A stretch of DNA of 64,000 bases, taken from Bacteroidia bacterium. GTDB lineage: Bacteria > Bacteroidota > Bacteroidia > B-17B0 > Aurantibacillaceae. Below, piece after piece: positions 24,828 through 33,401 of this stretch. The notes under the pieces were generated by a model. It saw nothing but the letters and a program-made list of their open reading frames with translations. It was not told where the DNA came from and did not search any database. A program made the translations under genes and the position numbers. How positions within the stretch are numbered: position 1 is the first letter of the stretch; each line of letters opens with the position of its first letter. The stretch lies in assembly GCA_016787785.1 (NCBI GenBank), contig JAEUTO010000010.1:62001-126000 (forward strand), written 5' to 3'.

Positions 24828-25283
24828 TCAAGGCATAAAATAAAAAATCAAGGCTAATATCAAACCAAATACTATACCCGATATAATCATTTGCCATGCC
24901 TTAATACGATCTTTTCTGTAATTTTCCTTTTGATCAATGGAAAATGTTTTGCCGATATCTCCAAAATTAAATACACCTTTTATTCCGAAAGCAACACAAA
25001 ACTTAAAGTACCATTGCTGAAAACTCACGCCAAGCGAAGTTGCAGGGATAAAAAGAGTCAATCTCCATATTTTGTTTGCATCAAGCATAAATATTAAAAC
25101 AATTACTGTAATAGTCAATACAATAGAAAAGATGGCTGCTTTTTTTCTCCTTTTAATTTCTTCGTGACCAATGTTACATGCTCCTGGAATGTAGTGATTA
25201 TCTGAATCATTGCTATTCTTATTTTCCTGAAACAACGACATGAAAAGAGTTTCGGAATTTATTGAAATTGCTTTTGTTTTCAT
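24828..25283 (-). CDS. Hypothetical inner-membrane protein
   Basis: This 151-residue protein has a polar N-terminus carrying CNIGHEEIKRRKKAA. A strong hydrophobic segment follows (AAIFSIVLTITVIVLIFML, about 49-67), then a second moderately hydrophobic region around IWRLTLFIPATSLG. The C-terminal helix IISGIVFGLILALIFYF abuts the stop. It starts 12 bases after the SnoaL-like gene. No family is recognised, though the small Cys-rich N-terminal part followed by helices resembles other unassigned Bacteroidota membrane proteins. Confidence 0.65.
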   Translation of the reverse strand: MKTKAISINSETLFMSLFQENKNSNDSDNHYIPGACNIGHEEIKRRKKAAIFSIVLTITVIVLIFMLDANKIWRLTLFIPATSLGVSFQQWYFKFCVAFGIKGVFNFGDIGKTFSIDQKENYRKDRIKAWQMIISGIVFGLILALIFYFMP

Positions 25284-25295
25284 TTTTATATTTTA

Positions 25296-25646
25296 TTAGT
25301 TTGAATAATAAAAACGTTCGTTAATAATTTTTCCATCTTTCCATTTCTGCACTGCAACCTGGGACATTTTCATACGAGGAGCTCCTTTATAAGTAACATC
25401 CATTTCCCATTCAGATGTTGTTACATTATCACCAACAGCAATTGATTTCACTTCCGCCCCATGAAAGGCTTCAATCATTTGCATAGCTTGTAACTCTCTT
25501 TCTCGATTTGCAGACTTTCCAACTGTAGGTGGATTAGAGTTTTCCTGCATTACAACATCTTCATGGTAATACTTTTCAAAAGCATCCATTTGTTTTCCGG
25601 TAAGAATCATTTGATTCAACTCTTCAATTTTTTCTTTTAAGTTCAT
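25296..25646 (-). CDS. SnoaL-like (NTF2-fold) protein
   Basis: This 116-residue protein follows the SnoaL/NTF2-like pattern: an N-terminal helix pair (KIEELNQMILTGKQMDAFEK), YYHEDVVMQENSNPP, a second helix (QAMQMIEAFHGAEVKSIAVG) and C-terminal strands TSEWEMDVTYKG and VAVQKWKDGKIINERFYY. The fold forms a small pocket used by isomerases, cyclases and binding proteins. No catalytic residues can be assigned. It is the first gene of the minus-strand SnoaL / membrane / DoxX / dioxygenase / luciferase-like / MarR run, and a GTTTAAAC double site lies about 47 bases upstream. Confidence 0.82.
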   Translation of the reverse strand: MNLKEKIEELNQMILTGKQMDAFEKYYHEDVVMQENSNPPTVGKSANRERELQAMQMIEAFHGAEVKSIAVGDNVTTSEWEMDVTYKGAPRMKMSQVAVQKWKDGKIINERFYYSN

Positions 25647-25692
25647 TAGATATAATTTTTAGTTAGTATATCACAAAGGTATTAATTTATAT

Positions 25693-25715
25693 GTTTAAAC
25701 ATATATTGGTTAAAC
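25693..25715. promoter_or_regulatory. GTTTAAAC-N7-GTTTAAAC site, copy 4
   Basis: GTTTAAAC and GGTTAAAC are separated by ATATATT. The site lies upstream of the SnoaL operon in the gap shared with the divergent TetR-Emr operon, so it could act on either. Confidence 0.58.
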
Positions 25716-25846
25716 GAATTTTATATTTTAATTGTATTTTATTGATAAACAATTAGTTATGCTATTTGCCGCAAATGCTATAAAGACCTTACGGTATACT
25801 TCTCTTAATTTTTTACTGAAAAGGTATTTCAAATAAAAAAAAATAC

Positions 25847-25879
25847 TACATTTGACCGTTCTATATAAATAGTCAAATG
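25847..25879 (+). promoter_or_regulatory. Promoter and inverted repeat over the TetR (Emr operon) start
   Basis: TACATTTG (25847-25854) fits the Bacteroidota -7 element. It overlaps CATTTGAC (25849-25856), which forms a perfect 8-bp inverted repeat with GTCAAATG (25872-25879). The right arm includes the ATG start codon. A repressor bound here would block both promoter and translation start, a clear layout for autoregulation. Confidence 0.6.
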
Positions 25880-26494
25880 GTCGAAAATAGTAATTCGGGT
25901 AATTCAGATAAAACGGTTATAATATTAGCCGCTGCCCAAAAAAGGTTTGCTCATTACGGCCTTCTTAAAACCACGATGAATGATATAGCTGAAGATATCG
26001 GTATGTCTAAAGCATCTTTGTATTACTACTTTGCTGATAAGGAAACTATTTTCCAAGACGTAATTAGAAAAGAACAAAGAGAGTTTGTAAATCAAATCGA
26101 AAAATTTCTTTCTGACAAAGTTAGTGGAGAAGAATTATTAATTACTTATGTTAAGAAAAGATTATCCTATTTCCAGACTTTTTTAAATCTTAGTAAATTA
26201 AGTTCAGACTCTATTAAAGGTATAAAACCAATCTTCTCACAACTTTTTGAAAATTTCAAGCATGAAGAAGTTACCCTGCTTAAAAAAATTATTAAAAATG
26301 GAATAGAGAATGGGGAATTTGAGAAAGTAAATGTAACTGAAATTTCAGAATTGTTTATTTCTCTCATTCAAGGGTTAAGAAGCAACCTTATTATTAGAAA
26401 AGAATTGGAAAATTTAGATAAAAAGGATTATCAGATTTTGGAAAAACAATTTATTAACGTAGCAAAAATATTTAGTAAGGGAATAAAAAAATAA
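25877..26494 (+). CDS. TetR family regulator of the EmrAB-TolC operon
   Basis: This is 205 residues. The helix-turn-helix domain is clear: VIILAAAQKRFAHYGLLKTT, then MNDIAEDIGMSKASLYYYFA and DKETIFQDVIRKEQREFV. The C-terminal domain is helical and unassigned. The adaptor gene starts five bases after its stop. An inverted repeat overlapping its promoter and start codon suggests it represses its own operon. The relation to the TetR at 20336 is only at family level. Confidence 0.9.
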   Translation: MVENSNSGNSDKTVIILAAAQKRFAHYGLLKTTMNDIAEDIGMSKASLYYYFADKETIFQDVIRKEQREFVNQIEKFLSDKVSGEELLITYVKKRLSYFQTFLNLSKLSSDSIKGIKPIFSQLFENFKHEEVTLLKKIIKNGIENGEFEKVNVTEISELFISLIQGLRSNLIIRKELENLDKKDYQILEKQFINVAKIFSKGIKK

Positions 26495-26498
26495 GTGT

Positions 26499-27524
26499 AT
26501 GAAAAACAAGAAAAAAATAATTATTTATACTGCTTTAGTCATCGGTTTAATTTTGGGCGGATACAAAGGAGTTTTATGGTATCAGCACATGAAAGCGTAT
26601 GAAAGCACGGATGATGCACAGATCGATGGCAATGTAATTCCTGTAATAGCTCGTGTCGGAAGTTATATAAACCAAGTAAAAGTTAAGGAAAATCAAAACG
26701 TTCAGTCAGGAGAATTAATTGTTTTGTTAGATAGCTCAGAACTTTCTTCAAAACTTAATCAGACAAAGGCGGGTTTGGAAAGTGCAGAAGCACAATTAGC
26801 AGTAGCAAAATCTTCTGCTAACGATGTTTTACAAGCCAAAAATTTGGCGACACTTTCATTGGAAATCCCTAAAACAAATCTGTGGAAGGCACAGAATGAA
26901 TATAAGCGATACGATGATCTTTATAAGCAAAAATTGGCAACCCCTCAACAAATTGATACTTACAAAGCCAATTTAGAAACTGCACAATCACAGTTTGATA
27001 TTGCCAAGCAAAAAACAGAAACTTCCGAATTGCAATATCAAACAGCAATGGCTCAAGTAAAAGTTGCTGAAGCTAATGTTTTTCAAAAACAAAAAGATTT
27101 GGAATATGCCCAATTACAATTATCCTATACAAAAATTTATGCTCCTGTTTCGGGGTTGATCTCCAAAAATAATATTCAGCCCGGACAACTTATTCAAGCA
27201 GGCCAACCCTTAATGTCGGTAGTTCAGGATAAAGAAGTTTGGATTATTGCCAATTTTAAAGAAACACAAATGGAAACCATCAAAGTAGGTAATGAAGTTA
27301 TAATTAAAGTAGATGCGTATCCTGAATTAGAAGTAAAAGGTGAAGTGGAGTCCACGAGTGGAGCTACAGGTGCAAAATTTGCTTTATTACCACCTGATAA
27401 CGCATCCGGAAATTTTGTAAAGGTGGTTCAACGAATTCCGGTGAGAATAAAAATAATTCATACCGATCAGTCCAAAAAACTTCTTAATCCTGGGTTAAGC
27501 GTAAGTGTAGAAGTTAAGAAGTAA
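26499..27524 (+). CDS. HlyD/EmrA-type membrane fusion protein
   Basis: This 341-residue protein has an uncleaved N-terminal transmembrane anchor (IIIYTALVIGLILGGYKGVL, about 5-24). The EmrA hallmark STDDAQIDGNVIPVIARVGS (about 36-55) begins the lipoyl domain, and a long Ala/Gln/Lys coiled-coil hairpin (about 80-200) follows. The return lipoyl half is YAPVSGLISKNNIQPGQLIQ. A beta-barrel domain ends the protein. It bridges the MFS exporter in the inner membrane and the TolC duct. The gene lies between its TetR regulator and the EmrB-type exporter. Confidence 0.93.
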   Translation: MKNKKKIIIYTALVIGLILGGYKGVLWYQHMKAYESTDDAQIDGNVIPVIARVGSYINQVKVKENQNVQSGELIVLLDSSELSSKLNQTKAGLESAEAQLAVAKSSANDVLQAKNLATLSLEIPKTNLWKAQNEYKRYDDLYKQKLATPQQIDTYKANLETAQSQFDIAKQKTETSELQYQTAMAQVKVAEANVFQKQKDLEYAQLQLSYTKIYAPVSGLISKNNIQPGQLIQAGQPLMSVVQDKEVWIIANFKETQMETIKVGNEVIIKVDAYPELEVKGEVESTSGATGAKFALLPPDNASGNFVKVVQRIPVRIKIIHTDQSKKLLNPGLSVSVEVKK

Positions 27525-27529
27525 AATAA

Positions 27530-29116
27530 ATGATGGCAAAGAGCGAACCAAATAAATGGATTGTTGTTATAACGGTAGTTTCTGCTGCTTTACTTCAGCT
27601 AATTGATACTTCTATAGTTAACGTTACCCTGACTCAAATGATGGGTAATTTAGGCGCATCTTTAGGAGATATTAGTTGGGTTGTAACGGGGTATGGTGCA
27701 GCAAACGTAGTAATGATTACTTTATCGGGATGGTTGAGTTCAAAATTTGGACGTAAGAATTATTTCACAGCATCCATTGTCTTATTCACTATTGCCTCTA
27801 TCTTTTGCGGAACATCCACCAGCGTTTCTGAACTTATTATTTTCAGAATCATTCAGGGTATTGGAGGAGGAGGTTTACTTTCTACAGGACAAGCTATTTT
27901 AATAGATACTTTTCCAAAAGAAGAATTGGGTAAGGCGAATGCGGTATTTGGCATGGGCGTTATTATCGGGCCATCCATAGGCCCTACACTTGGTGGATAC
28001 ATAACAGATCATCTTTCATGGAACTGGGTTTTTTACATTAATATTCCTGTTGGAATTATAGCCTCTATTCTTGCTGTCCTTTATGTTAAAGAATCCGAAC
28101 ATAATCAAAAAACAGGGAAAATGGATTGGCTTGCGCTAATGATGCTCATCGTCACCATTGGAGCACTTCAAGTTGTATTGGAAAAAGGAGAAAGCGAAGA
28201 TTGGTTTGAAACACGATATATTACTATACTAACTATTTCGTTTGTTTTGGCGGGAATAATTTTTGTTTGGCGACAGTTAACTGTCGACCATCCTATTCTC
28301 AATTTACGATTACTAAAAAACAGGCAGTTTGCCGTTGGCTCTTTCTTTTCGTTTATTCAGGGAGTTGGATTGTATGCTTCTGTTTTTGTTGTACCTGTTT
28401 TTTGCCAAACCATGCTCGGATATAATTCTCAAGATACAGGAAATTTATTAATGCCCGGAAGTTTGGCAGCAGGAATGATGATGCCAGTAGTGGCTGTGCT
28501 AATGAAGAAGACTAAAATTTCACCTGTACTTCTTGCGGGAATTGGCTTTTCATTATTTATTGTTTTTGTATGGCAATTATCTGGTATGAGTTTAAGTACC
28601 GGAGCTAATGATTTCTTTTGGCCGCTCATTTTACGAGGCGTTGGTCTTGGATTGCTCTTTATCCCTCTGCTGACAATAACCATTGCTCCTTTAGAAGGTA
28701 AAGACATTTCTCAGGGAACTGCATTAACGAATACACTTAGGCAATTGGGTGGTTCTTTTGGAATTGCAGCAGCAACCACATTTATAAGCGTTAGAAATAT
28801 TTTTCATTACAACAATTTAACAGAACACGTATCTGTATATAACCAACCTACTTATGATCGATTAAATTCTCTTACGGCCCTGTTTGTTTCAAAGGGCAGT
28901 GATATTAATACCGCTCAACTAAAAGCCGCTGCTGCCATGAAAGGAACTGTTTTTAAACAATCCATGTTGCTTACCTATAATGACGTTTTTCTTATTGTGG
29001 GTGTATTTTTCGCAATCTGTATACCCTTGCTTTTACTTTTTAAAGCAAAGAAAAAAACCGTGGAAGGTCAGGTGAAAGAAGGAGAAGAACAACACATGGA
29101 AATGGTAATGGAATAA
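27530..29116 (+). CDS. DHA2 (EmrB/QacA) family MFS multidrug exporter
   Basis: This 528-residue protein has about 14 hydrophobic segments. Motif D1-like LQLIDTSIVNVTLTQMMGNL (about 20-39), motif A in GWLSSKFGRKNYF (about 68-80) and the antiporter motif C in MGVIIGPSIGPTLGGYITDH are all present. A polar C-terminal tail ends the protein. It is the inner-membrane, proton-driven pump of an EmrAB-TolC tripartite system. The start may be either of two adjacent ATGs (27530 or 27533), five bases after the adaptor stop. Substrate is unknown, with lipophilic drugs or fatty acids typical of the family. Confidence 0.94.
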   Translation: MMAKSEPNKWIVVITVVSAALLQLIDTSIVNVTLTQMMGNLGASLGDISWVVTGYGAANVVMITLSGWLSSKFGRKNYFTASIVLFTIASIFCGTSTSVSELIIFRIIQGIGGGGLLSTGQAILIDTFPKEELGKANAVFGMGVIIGPSIGPTLGGYITDHLSWNWVFYINIPVGIIASILAVLYVKESEHNQKTGKMDWLALMMLIVTIGALQVVLEKGESEDWFETRYITILTISFVLAGIIFVWRQLTVDHPILNLRLLKNRQFAVGSFFSFIQGVGLYASVFVVPVFCQTMLGYNSQDTGNLLMPGSLAAGMMMPVVAVLMKKTKISPVLLAGIGFSLFIVFVWQLSGMSLSTGANDFFWPLILRGVGLGLLFIPLLTITIAPLEGKDISQGTALTNTLRQLGGSFGIAAATTFISVRNIFHYNNLTEHVSVYNQPTYDRLNSLTALFVSKGSDINTAQLKAAAAMKGTVFKQSMLLTYNDVFLIVGVFFAICIPLLLLFKAKKKTVEGQVKEGEEQHMEMVME

Positions 29117-29128
29117 AAATTTATAAAT

Positions 29129-30481
29129 ATGAAAAAGAGTATCATACTAATTTTTGGTTTGCTGAACATAACTTTTTTAATGGCTCAGAATAATAGTTAT
29201 AGTCTTAAGCAATGTATTGACTATGCAATAGGCTCAAGCCCCGAAGTCAAAAACTCAACAATTGATGTTGTTATTAATGATAATAAGACTAAAGAAGTAA
29301 GGTCAAAAATACTTCCTCATGTAGATGCCGAAGCGGATTATCTTCACAATTTTAATATTCAGAAAATCATTTTAGAAAATGGTGTTATCCCCGCTTTTTC
29401 AAATCCAATGATTCCTTACGGGCAAGTGATTGCTTTCCAATTGCAACTTAAAAATTCTATAACCGGTTCCGTTAACGCTTCACAGGTTATTTTCGATAAA
29501 TCTTTATTTTCAACTTTAAATTCCGCCAAATTATATAAAGAATTAGCTGACCAAAATTTAAAGAAAACAAAAGTTGATGTTATTGAAATGGTGACGAAAG
29601 CTTATTACGGAGTATTGGTGACCCAACAACAGGTTGCATTCTTAGAAAGTAATTTGCAAAGGATAGATTCTGTCTATAAGGAAACGGAGGCTCGTTTTAA
29701 AAGCGGTTTAGTAAGGCAGATTGATTTGTACCGAATTGAAGTTGCCATGAACAACATAAAAGAAGAAAAAGAAAAGGCACTTCAAAATTTGCTTTTAAGT
29801 AAAGCTGTATTGGCTTTTCAAATGAACATTGATAAACCTGAAGATATTATTTTATCTGACACCTTAAACGAATCTTCGCTTTATGATGCCGGTAATATTA
29901 CAGATGCTAAAATAAAATATACAGACAGGCTTGAGTATTCCATTTTACAAACTCAACAACAAATAAGCATAAAAAACACTAATGTTGCTAAAGGGGCATT
30001 CTACCCACGCCTGTCAGCATTCGCAACAAGCGGTTATAATCCGGCTGCAACAAATGCATCGGATCTTTTTCAAAGCACCCGCTATTTTAACTATACCTAT
30101 GTTGGAGCAAGATTACAAATACCAATTTTCAGCGGCTTCGAAAAAAATTACAAATTAAGGAATGAATTATTAGCAGAAGAGAAACTAAAAAACAAAATAG
30201 ATAGAACTGAAAAGTTAATCAATCTTGAAGTACAGCAGGCACAAATTAATTATTCTAAGAGCCTTGAATCAATTAAAATACAAAAACGAAACTTAAATCT
30301 TGCTCAGGAAAACCTTAAAAGTATAAAAATTGAAAATGAAAAAGGAATTGTAAATAATATTGAAGTAACGAATGCGGAGTCCGATTTAAGACTGGCACAA
30401 AATAATTATTACAACACCCTGTATCAGGCATTCATAGCAAAAGTGGATTTTGATAAAGCAACAGGAAAACTAAATAATTAA
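29129..30481 (+). CDS. TolC-like outer membrane efflux protein (Emr operon)
   Basis: This 450-residue protein has a signal peptide ending ITFLMAQ. TolC repeats are opened by YSLKQCIDYAIGSSPEVKNS (about 24-43) and closed by LAQENLKSIKIENEKGIVNN with IEVTNAESDLRLAQNNYYNT (about 391-430). It starts 12 bases after the exporter gene and supplies the outer-membrane channel. It resembles the TolC at 5761 in its C-terminal half more than the one at 14754. Confidence 0.93.
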   Translation: MKKSIILIFGLLNITFLMAQNNSYSLKQCIDYAIGSSPEVKNSTIDVVINDNKTKEVRSKILPHVDAEADYLHNFNIQKIILENGVIPAFSNPMIPYGQVIAFQLQLKNSITGSVNASQVIFDKSLFSTLNSAKLYKELADQNLKKTKVDVIEMVTKAYYGVLVTQQQVAFLESNLQRIDSVYKETEARFKSGLVRQIDLYRIEVAMNNIKEEKEKALQNLLLSKAVLAFQMNIDKPEDIILSDTLNESSLYDAGNITDAKIKYTDRLEYSILQTQQQISIKNTNVAKGAFYPRLSAFATSGYNPAATNASDLFQSTRYFNYTYVGARLQIPIFSGFEKNYKLRNELLAEEKLKNKIDRTEKLINLEVQQAQINYSKSLESIKIQKRNLNLAQENLKSIKIENEKGIVNNIEVTNAESDLRLAQNNYYNTLYQAFIAKVDFDKATGKLNN

Positions 30482-30485
30482 AAAA

Positions 30486-30923
30486 ATGGAAAAAATTATT
30501 ATCGCTATCGATCCGGCAGAGTTTGCATCACCTGTTATAAATGAAGGATTTTTACTTGCAAGAAAATTAGAAGCATCTATCGATTTAGTATCAATAATTG
30601 ACCAAGAGTTAGATACATTCATTGCCAGTACAGGATTAATGTATGATAATCAATGGGAAGAAAGATTGGCAAGTGCAACTCAAGAACTGACTAAGATTAA
30701 AAATGAAAACTCAGACTTAAAAATCGAGGTAATTACATCTATTGCTTATCCCAAAGAATTTCTACTTAATCACATCTTCGAATCAAAGGCTACTTACATT
30801 ATTATTGGTACACATGGTAGATCAGGACTTGCACAATTATTTATAGGCGGAACTGCTGAACACATAGTGCGGCACTCAACAATTCCGGTAGTGGTAGTTC
30901 CTTTTAAGACAAGTGAACATTAA
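30486..30923 (+). CDS. Universal stress protein (UspA family)
   Basis: This 145-residue single-domain Usp starts MEKIIIAIDPAEFASPVINE. It has the ATP-binding loop pattern G-2X-G-9X-G(S/T) in GTHGRSGLAQLFIGGTAEHI (about 111-130) and ends with IPVVVVPF. ATP-binding Usp proteins help cells survive stress. It lies four bases after the TolC gene and before a MarR gene in the same transcript, so it should be induced with the exporter. Confidence 0.93.
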   Translation: MEKIIIAIDPAEFASPVINEGFLLARKLEASIDLVSIIDQELDTFIASTGLMYDNQWEERLASATQELTKIKNENSDLKIEVITSIAYPKEFLLNHIFESKATYIIIGTHGRSGLAQLFIGGTAEHIVRHSTIPVVVVPFKTSEH

Positions 30924-30935
30924 TTTAGGTTTTTT

Positions 30936-31445
30936 TTGGATTTTTCTCAAAATATTGATTTTATTTCTACCTTTGAACAGTTAACCAGTAAACTATTTCA
31001 AATGGAATGTAAAGAAATGCACGATGCTTTAGGTTATAAAATTGTTTATTCCGGTAAATTATTAATTAAAAAAATTAATAGCAGATTTACGGCATTCACA
31101 AGCGATCTTTCTTTTGACCAATTGGCAATTCTACATTTTTTATCTCGAAATGAAAGGCAAGAAATCATTCAACAAGATATTGCAATTGCTTTGGATAAAA
31201 CAAAATCAGCCATTCTTAAAACAATTGATATTCTTGAACAGAAAAAATATTTAAAAAGAGTTCCGGCTCCGGAAGACAGGCGTAAAAATGTAATTGAATT
31301 AACCCCTGCGGGCAATAAAATTATAGAAGGTGTTCATAAATTATATATGGAAGAAGAAGAGTACATCACTAAAGGAATAAGTAAGAATGACTTGGAAATT
31401 TGTATGCGGGTATTAGATCATATTAAAACAAAATGTAAAAACTAA
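30936..31445 (+). CDS. MarR family regulator, tail of the Emr operon
   Basis: The winged-helix core is clear: FDQLAILHFLSRNERQEIIQ, QDIAIALDKTKSAILKTIDI, LEQKKYLKRVPAPEDRRKNV. The longest frame starts with TTG at 30936, 12 bases after the Usp stop and without a good Shine-Dalgarno sequence, giving 169 residues. An ATG at 31002 (147 residues) is an alternative that would leave a shorter N-terminal helix. It closes a TetR-EmrA-EmrB-TolC-Usp-MarR operon, the same regulator-first, regulator-last layout as the first RND operon. Confidence 0.87.
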   Translation: MDFSQNIDFISTFEQLTSKLFQMECKEMHDALGYKIVYSGKLLIKKINSRFTAFTSDLSFDQLAILHFLSRNERQEIIQQDIAIALDKTKSAILKTIDILEQKKYLKRVPAPEDRRKNVIELTPAGNKIIEGVHKLYMEEEEYITKGISKNDLEICMRVLDHIKTKCKN

Positions 31446-31599
31446 AAAAATTTATCTAAATAGTTTCCTATGACACTATATCATAGTAACTAATTATATA
31501 GTTTACAATATATACTAAAACAGTTATCTCATTGACAAAAAAAGTAAGAATCAATAATTTTTATTAAAAAAATAAATGAAAAATAATTTTCAAAATATT

Positions 31600-31666
31600 G
31601 GTCCCGGTCTGAAAGGCAGTGCGCCTCTTTATAGGAGGCAGATACGGTTCAAATCCGTACGGGACC
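31600..31666 (+). tRNA. tRNA-like sequence with reduced D arm (possible tRNA-Ile UAU pseudogene)
   Basis: A 67-base cloverleaf can be folded: acceptor GGTCCCG with CGGGACC, anticodon arm GCCTC-TTTATAG-GAGGC (anticodon UAU), and T arm TACGG-TTCAAAT-CCGTA with the expected TTCAAAT loop. The D arm is only CTG-AAAGG-CAG, position 8 is G rather than T, and the variable loop has three bases, so it is 6-10 bases shorter than a normal tRNA. No CCA is encoded, and a T-run follows. It may be a degenerate tRNA, an att-type tRNA fragment or a terminator-like structure. The surrounding gap (31446-31795) holds nothing else I can support. Confidence 0.4.
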
Positions 31667-31795
31667 TTTTTATTGGATTTACTTAGGTGATTTAATAAGA
31701 GACCACGAAATGCTAACAACAGAATGAACGAAATATTAAAAATTTATCCTATCAAAAAAAAACGTCCCGATAAAAGGCCTTAAAAGTTAGATAAT

Positions 31796-32134
31796 ATGAA
31801 AAAAATACTTCCATTATTTCTTTTTATTGCTTTAACGGCTTGCAGTGCTAAACTGTTATTGCCAACACAAACGGATGTAAACAGAGTTTCAGCCAAGTAC
31901 CCTGGTTATACTTGGAATGAGCTCATGGCAGGTAAATCTATTTACGAACGGAATTGGAGAATCCTCAAGGATCCTGCATCACGAAACGAGGAGCAATGGA
32001 AAGAAATAGTTCCACGCATGGTCAAAAAACTAAACAAAAGAAAGGGTAAAGAAGTCATAGATAGCAAAGCGCAGGAAACCCTCTTAAAATACTTAATAAC
32101 AATGAGCATGGTTCCTAAGAATACTAGCAGATAA
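31796..32134 (+). CDS. Cytochrome-c-like lipoprotein lacking the haem motif
   Basis: This 112-residue protein has a lipoprotein signal (LFIALTACS, Cys16). The body matches small c-type cytochrome-like proteins of Bacteroidota: the GKSIYERNW helix, DPASRNEEQWKEIVPRMVKK near 60-80 and a C-terminal helix. Related proteins carry CxxCH after the 'GKxLYxxN' segment. Here that position reads NWRILKDPAS, so the haem-binding residues are gone. It precedes the sphingolipid operon by 64 bases on the same strand. A structural or regulatory role, or decay, is possible, but electron transfer by covalent haem is not. Confidence 0.65.
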   Translation: MKKILPLFLFIALTACSAKLLLPTQTDVNRVSAKYPGYTWNELMAGKSIYERNWRILKDPASRNEEQWKEIVPRMVKKLNKRKGKEVIDSKAQETLLKYLITMSMVPKNTSR

Positions 32135-32186
32135 ATGTAATTATACTTCTAAGTAATTAAGAAAAGTAAGGAATAAAAGGATTTAA

Positions 32187-33398
<1,212 letters not shown>

Positions 33399-33401
33399 TC
33401 T

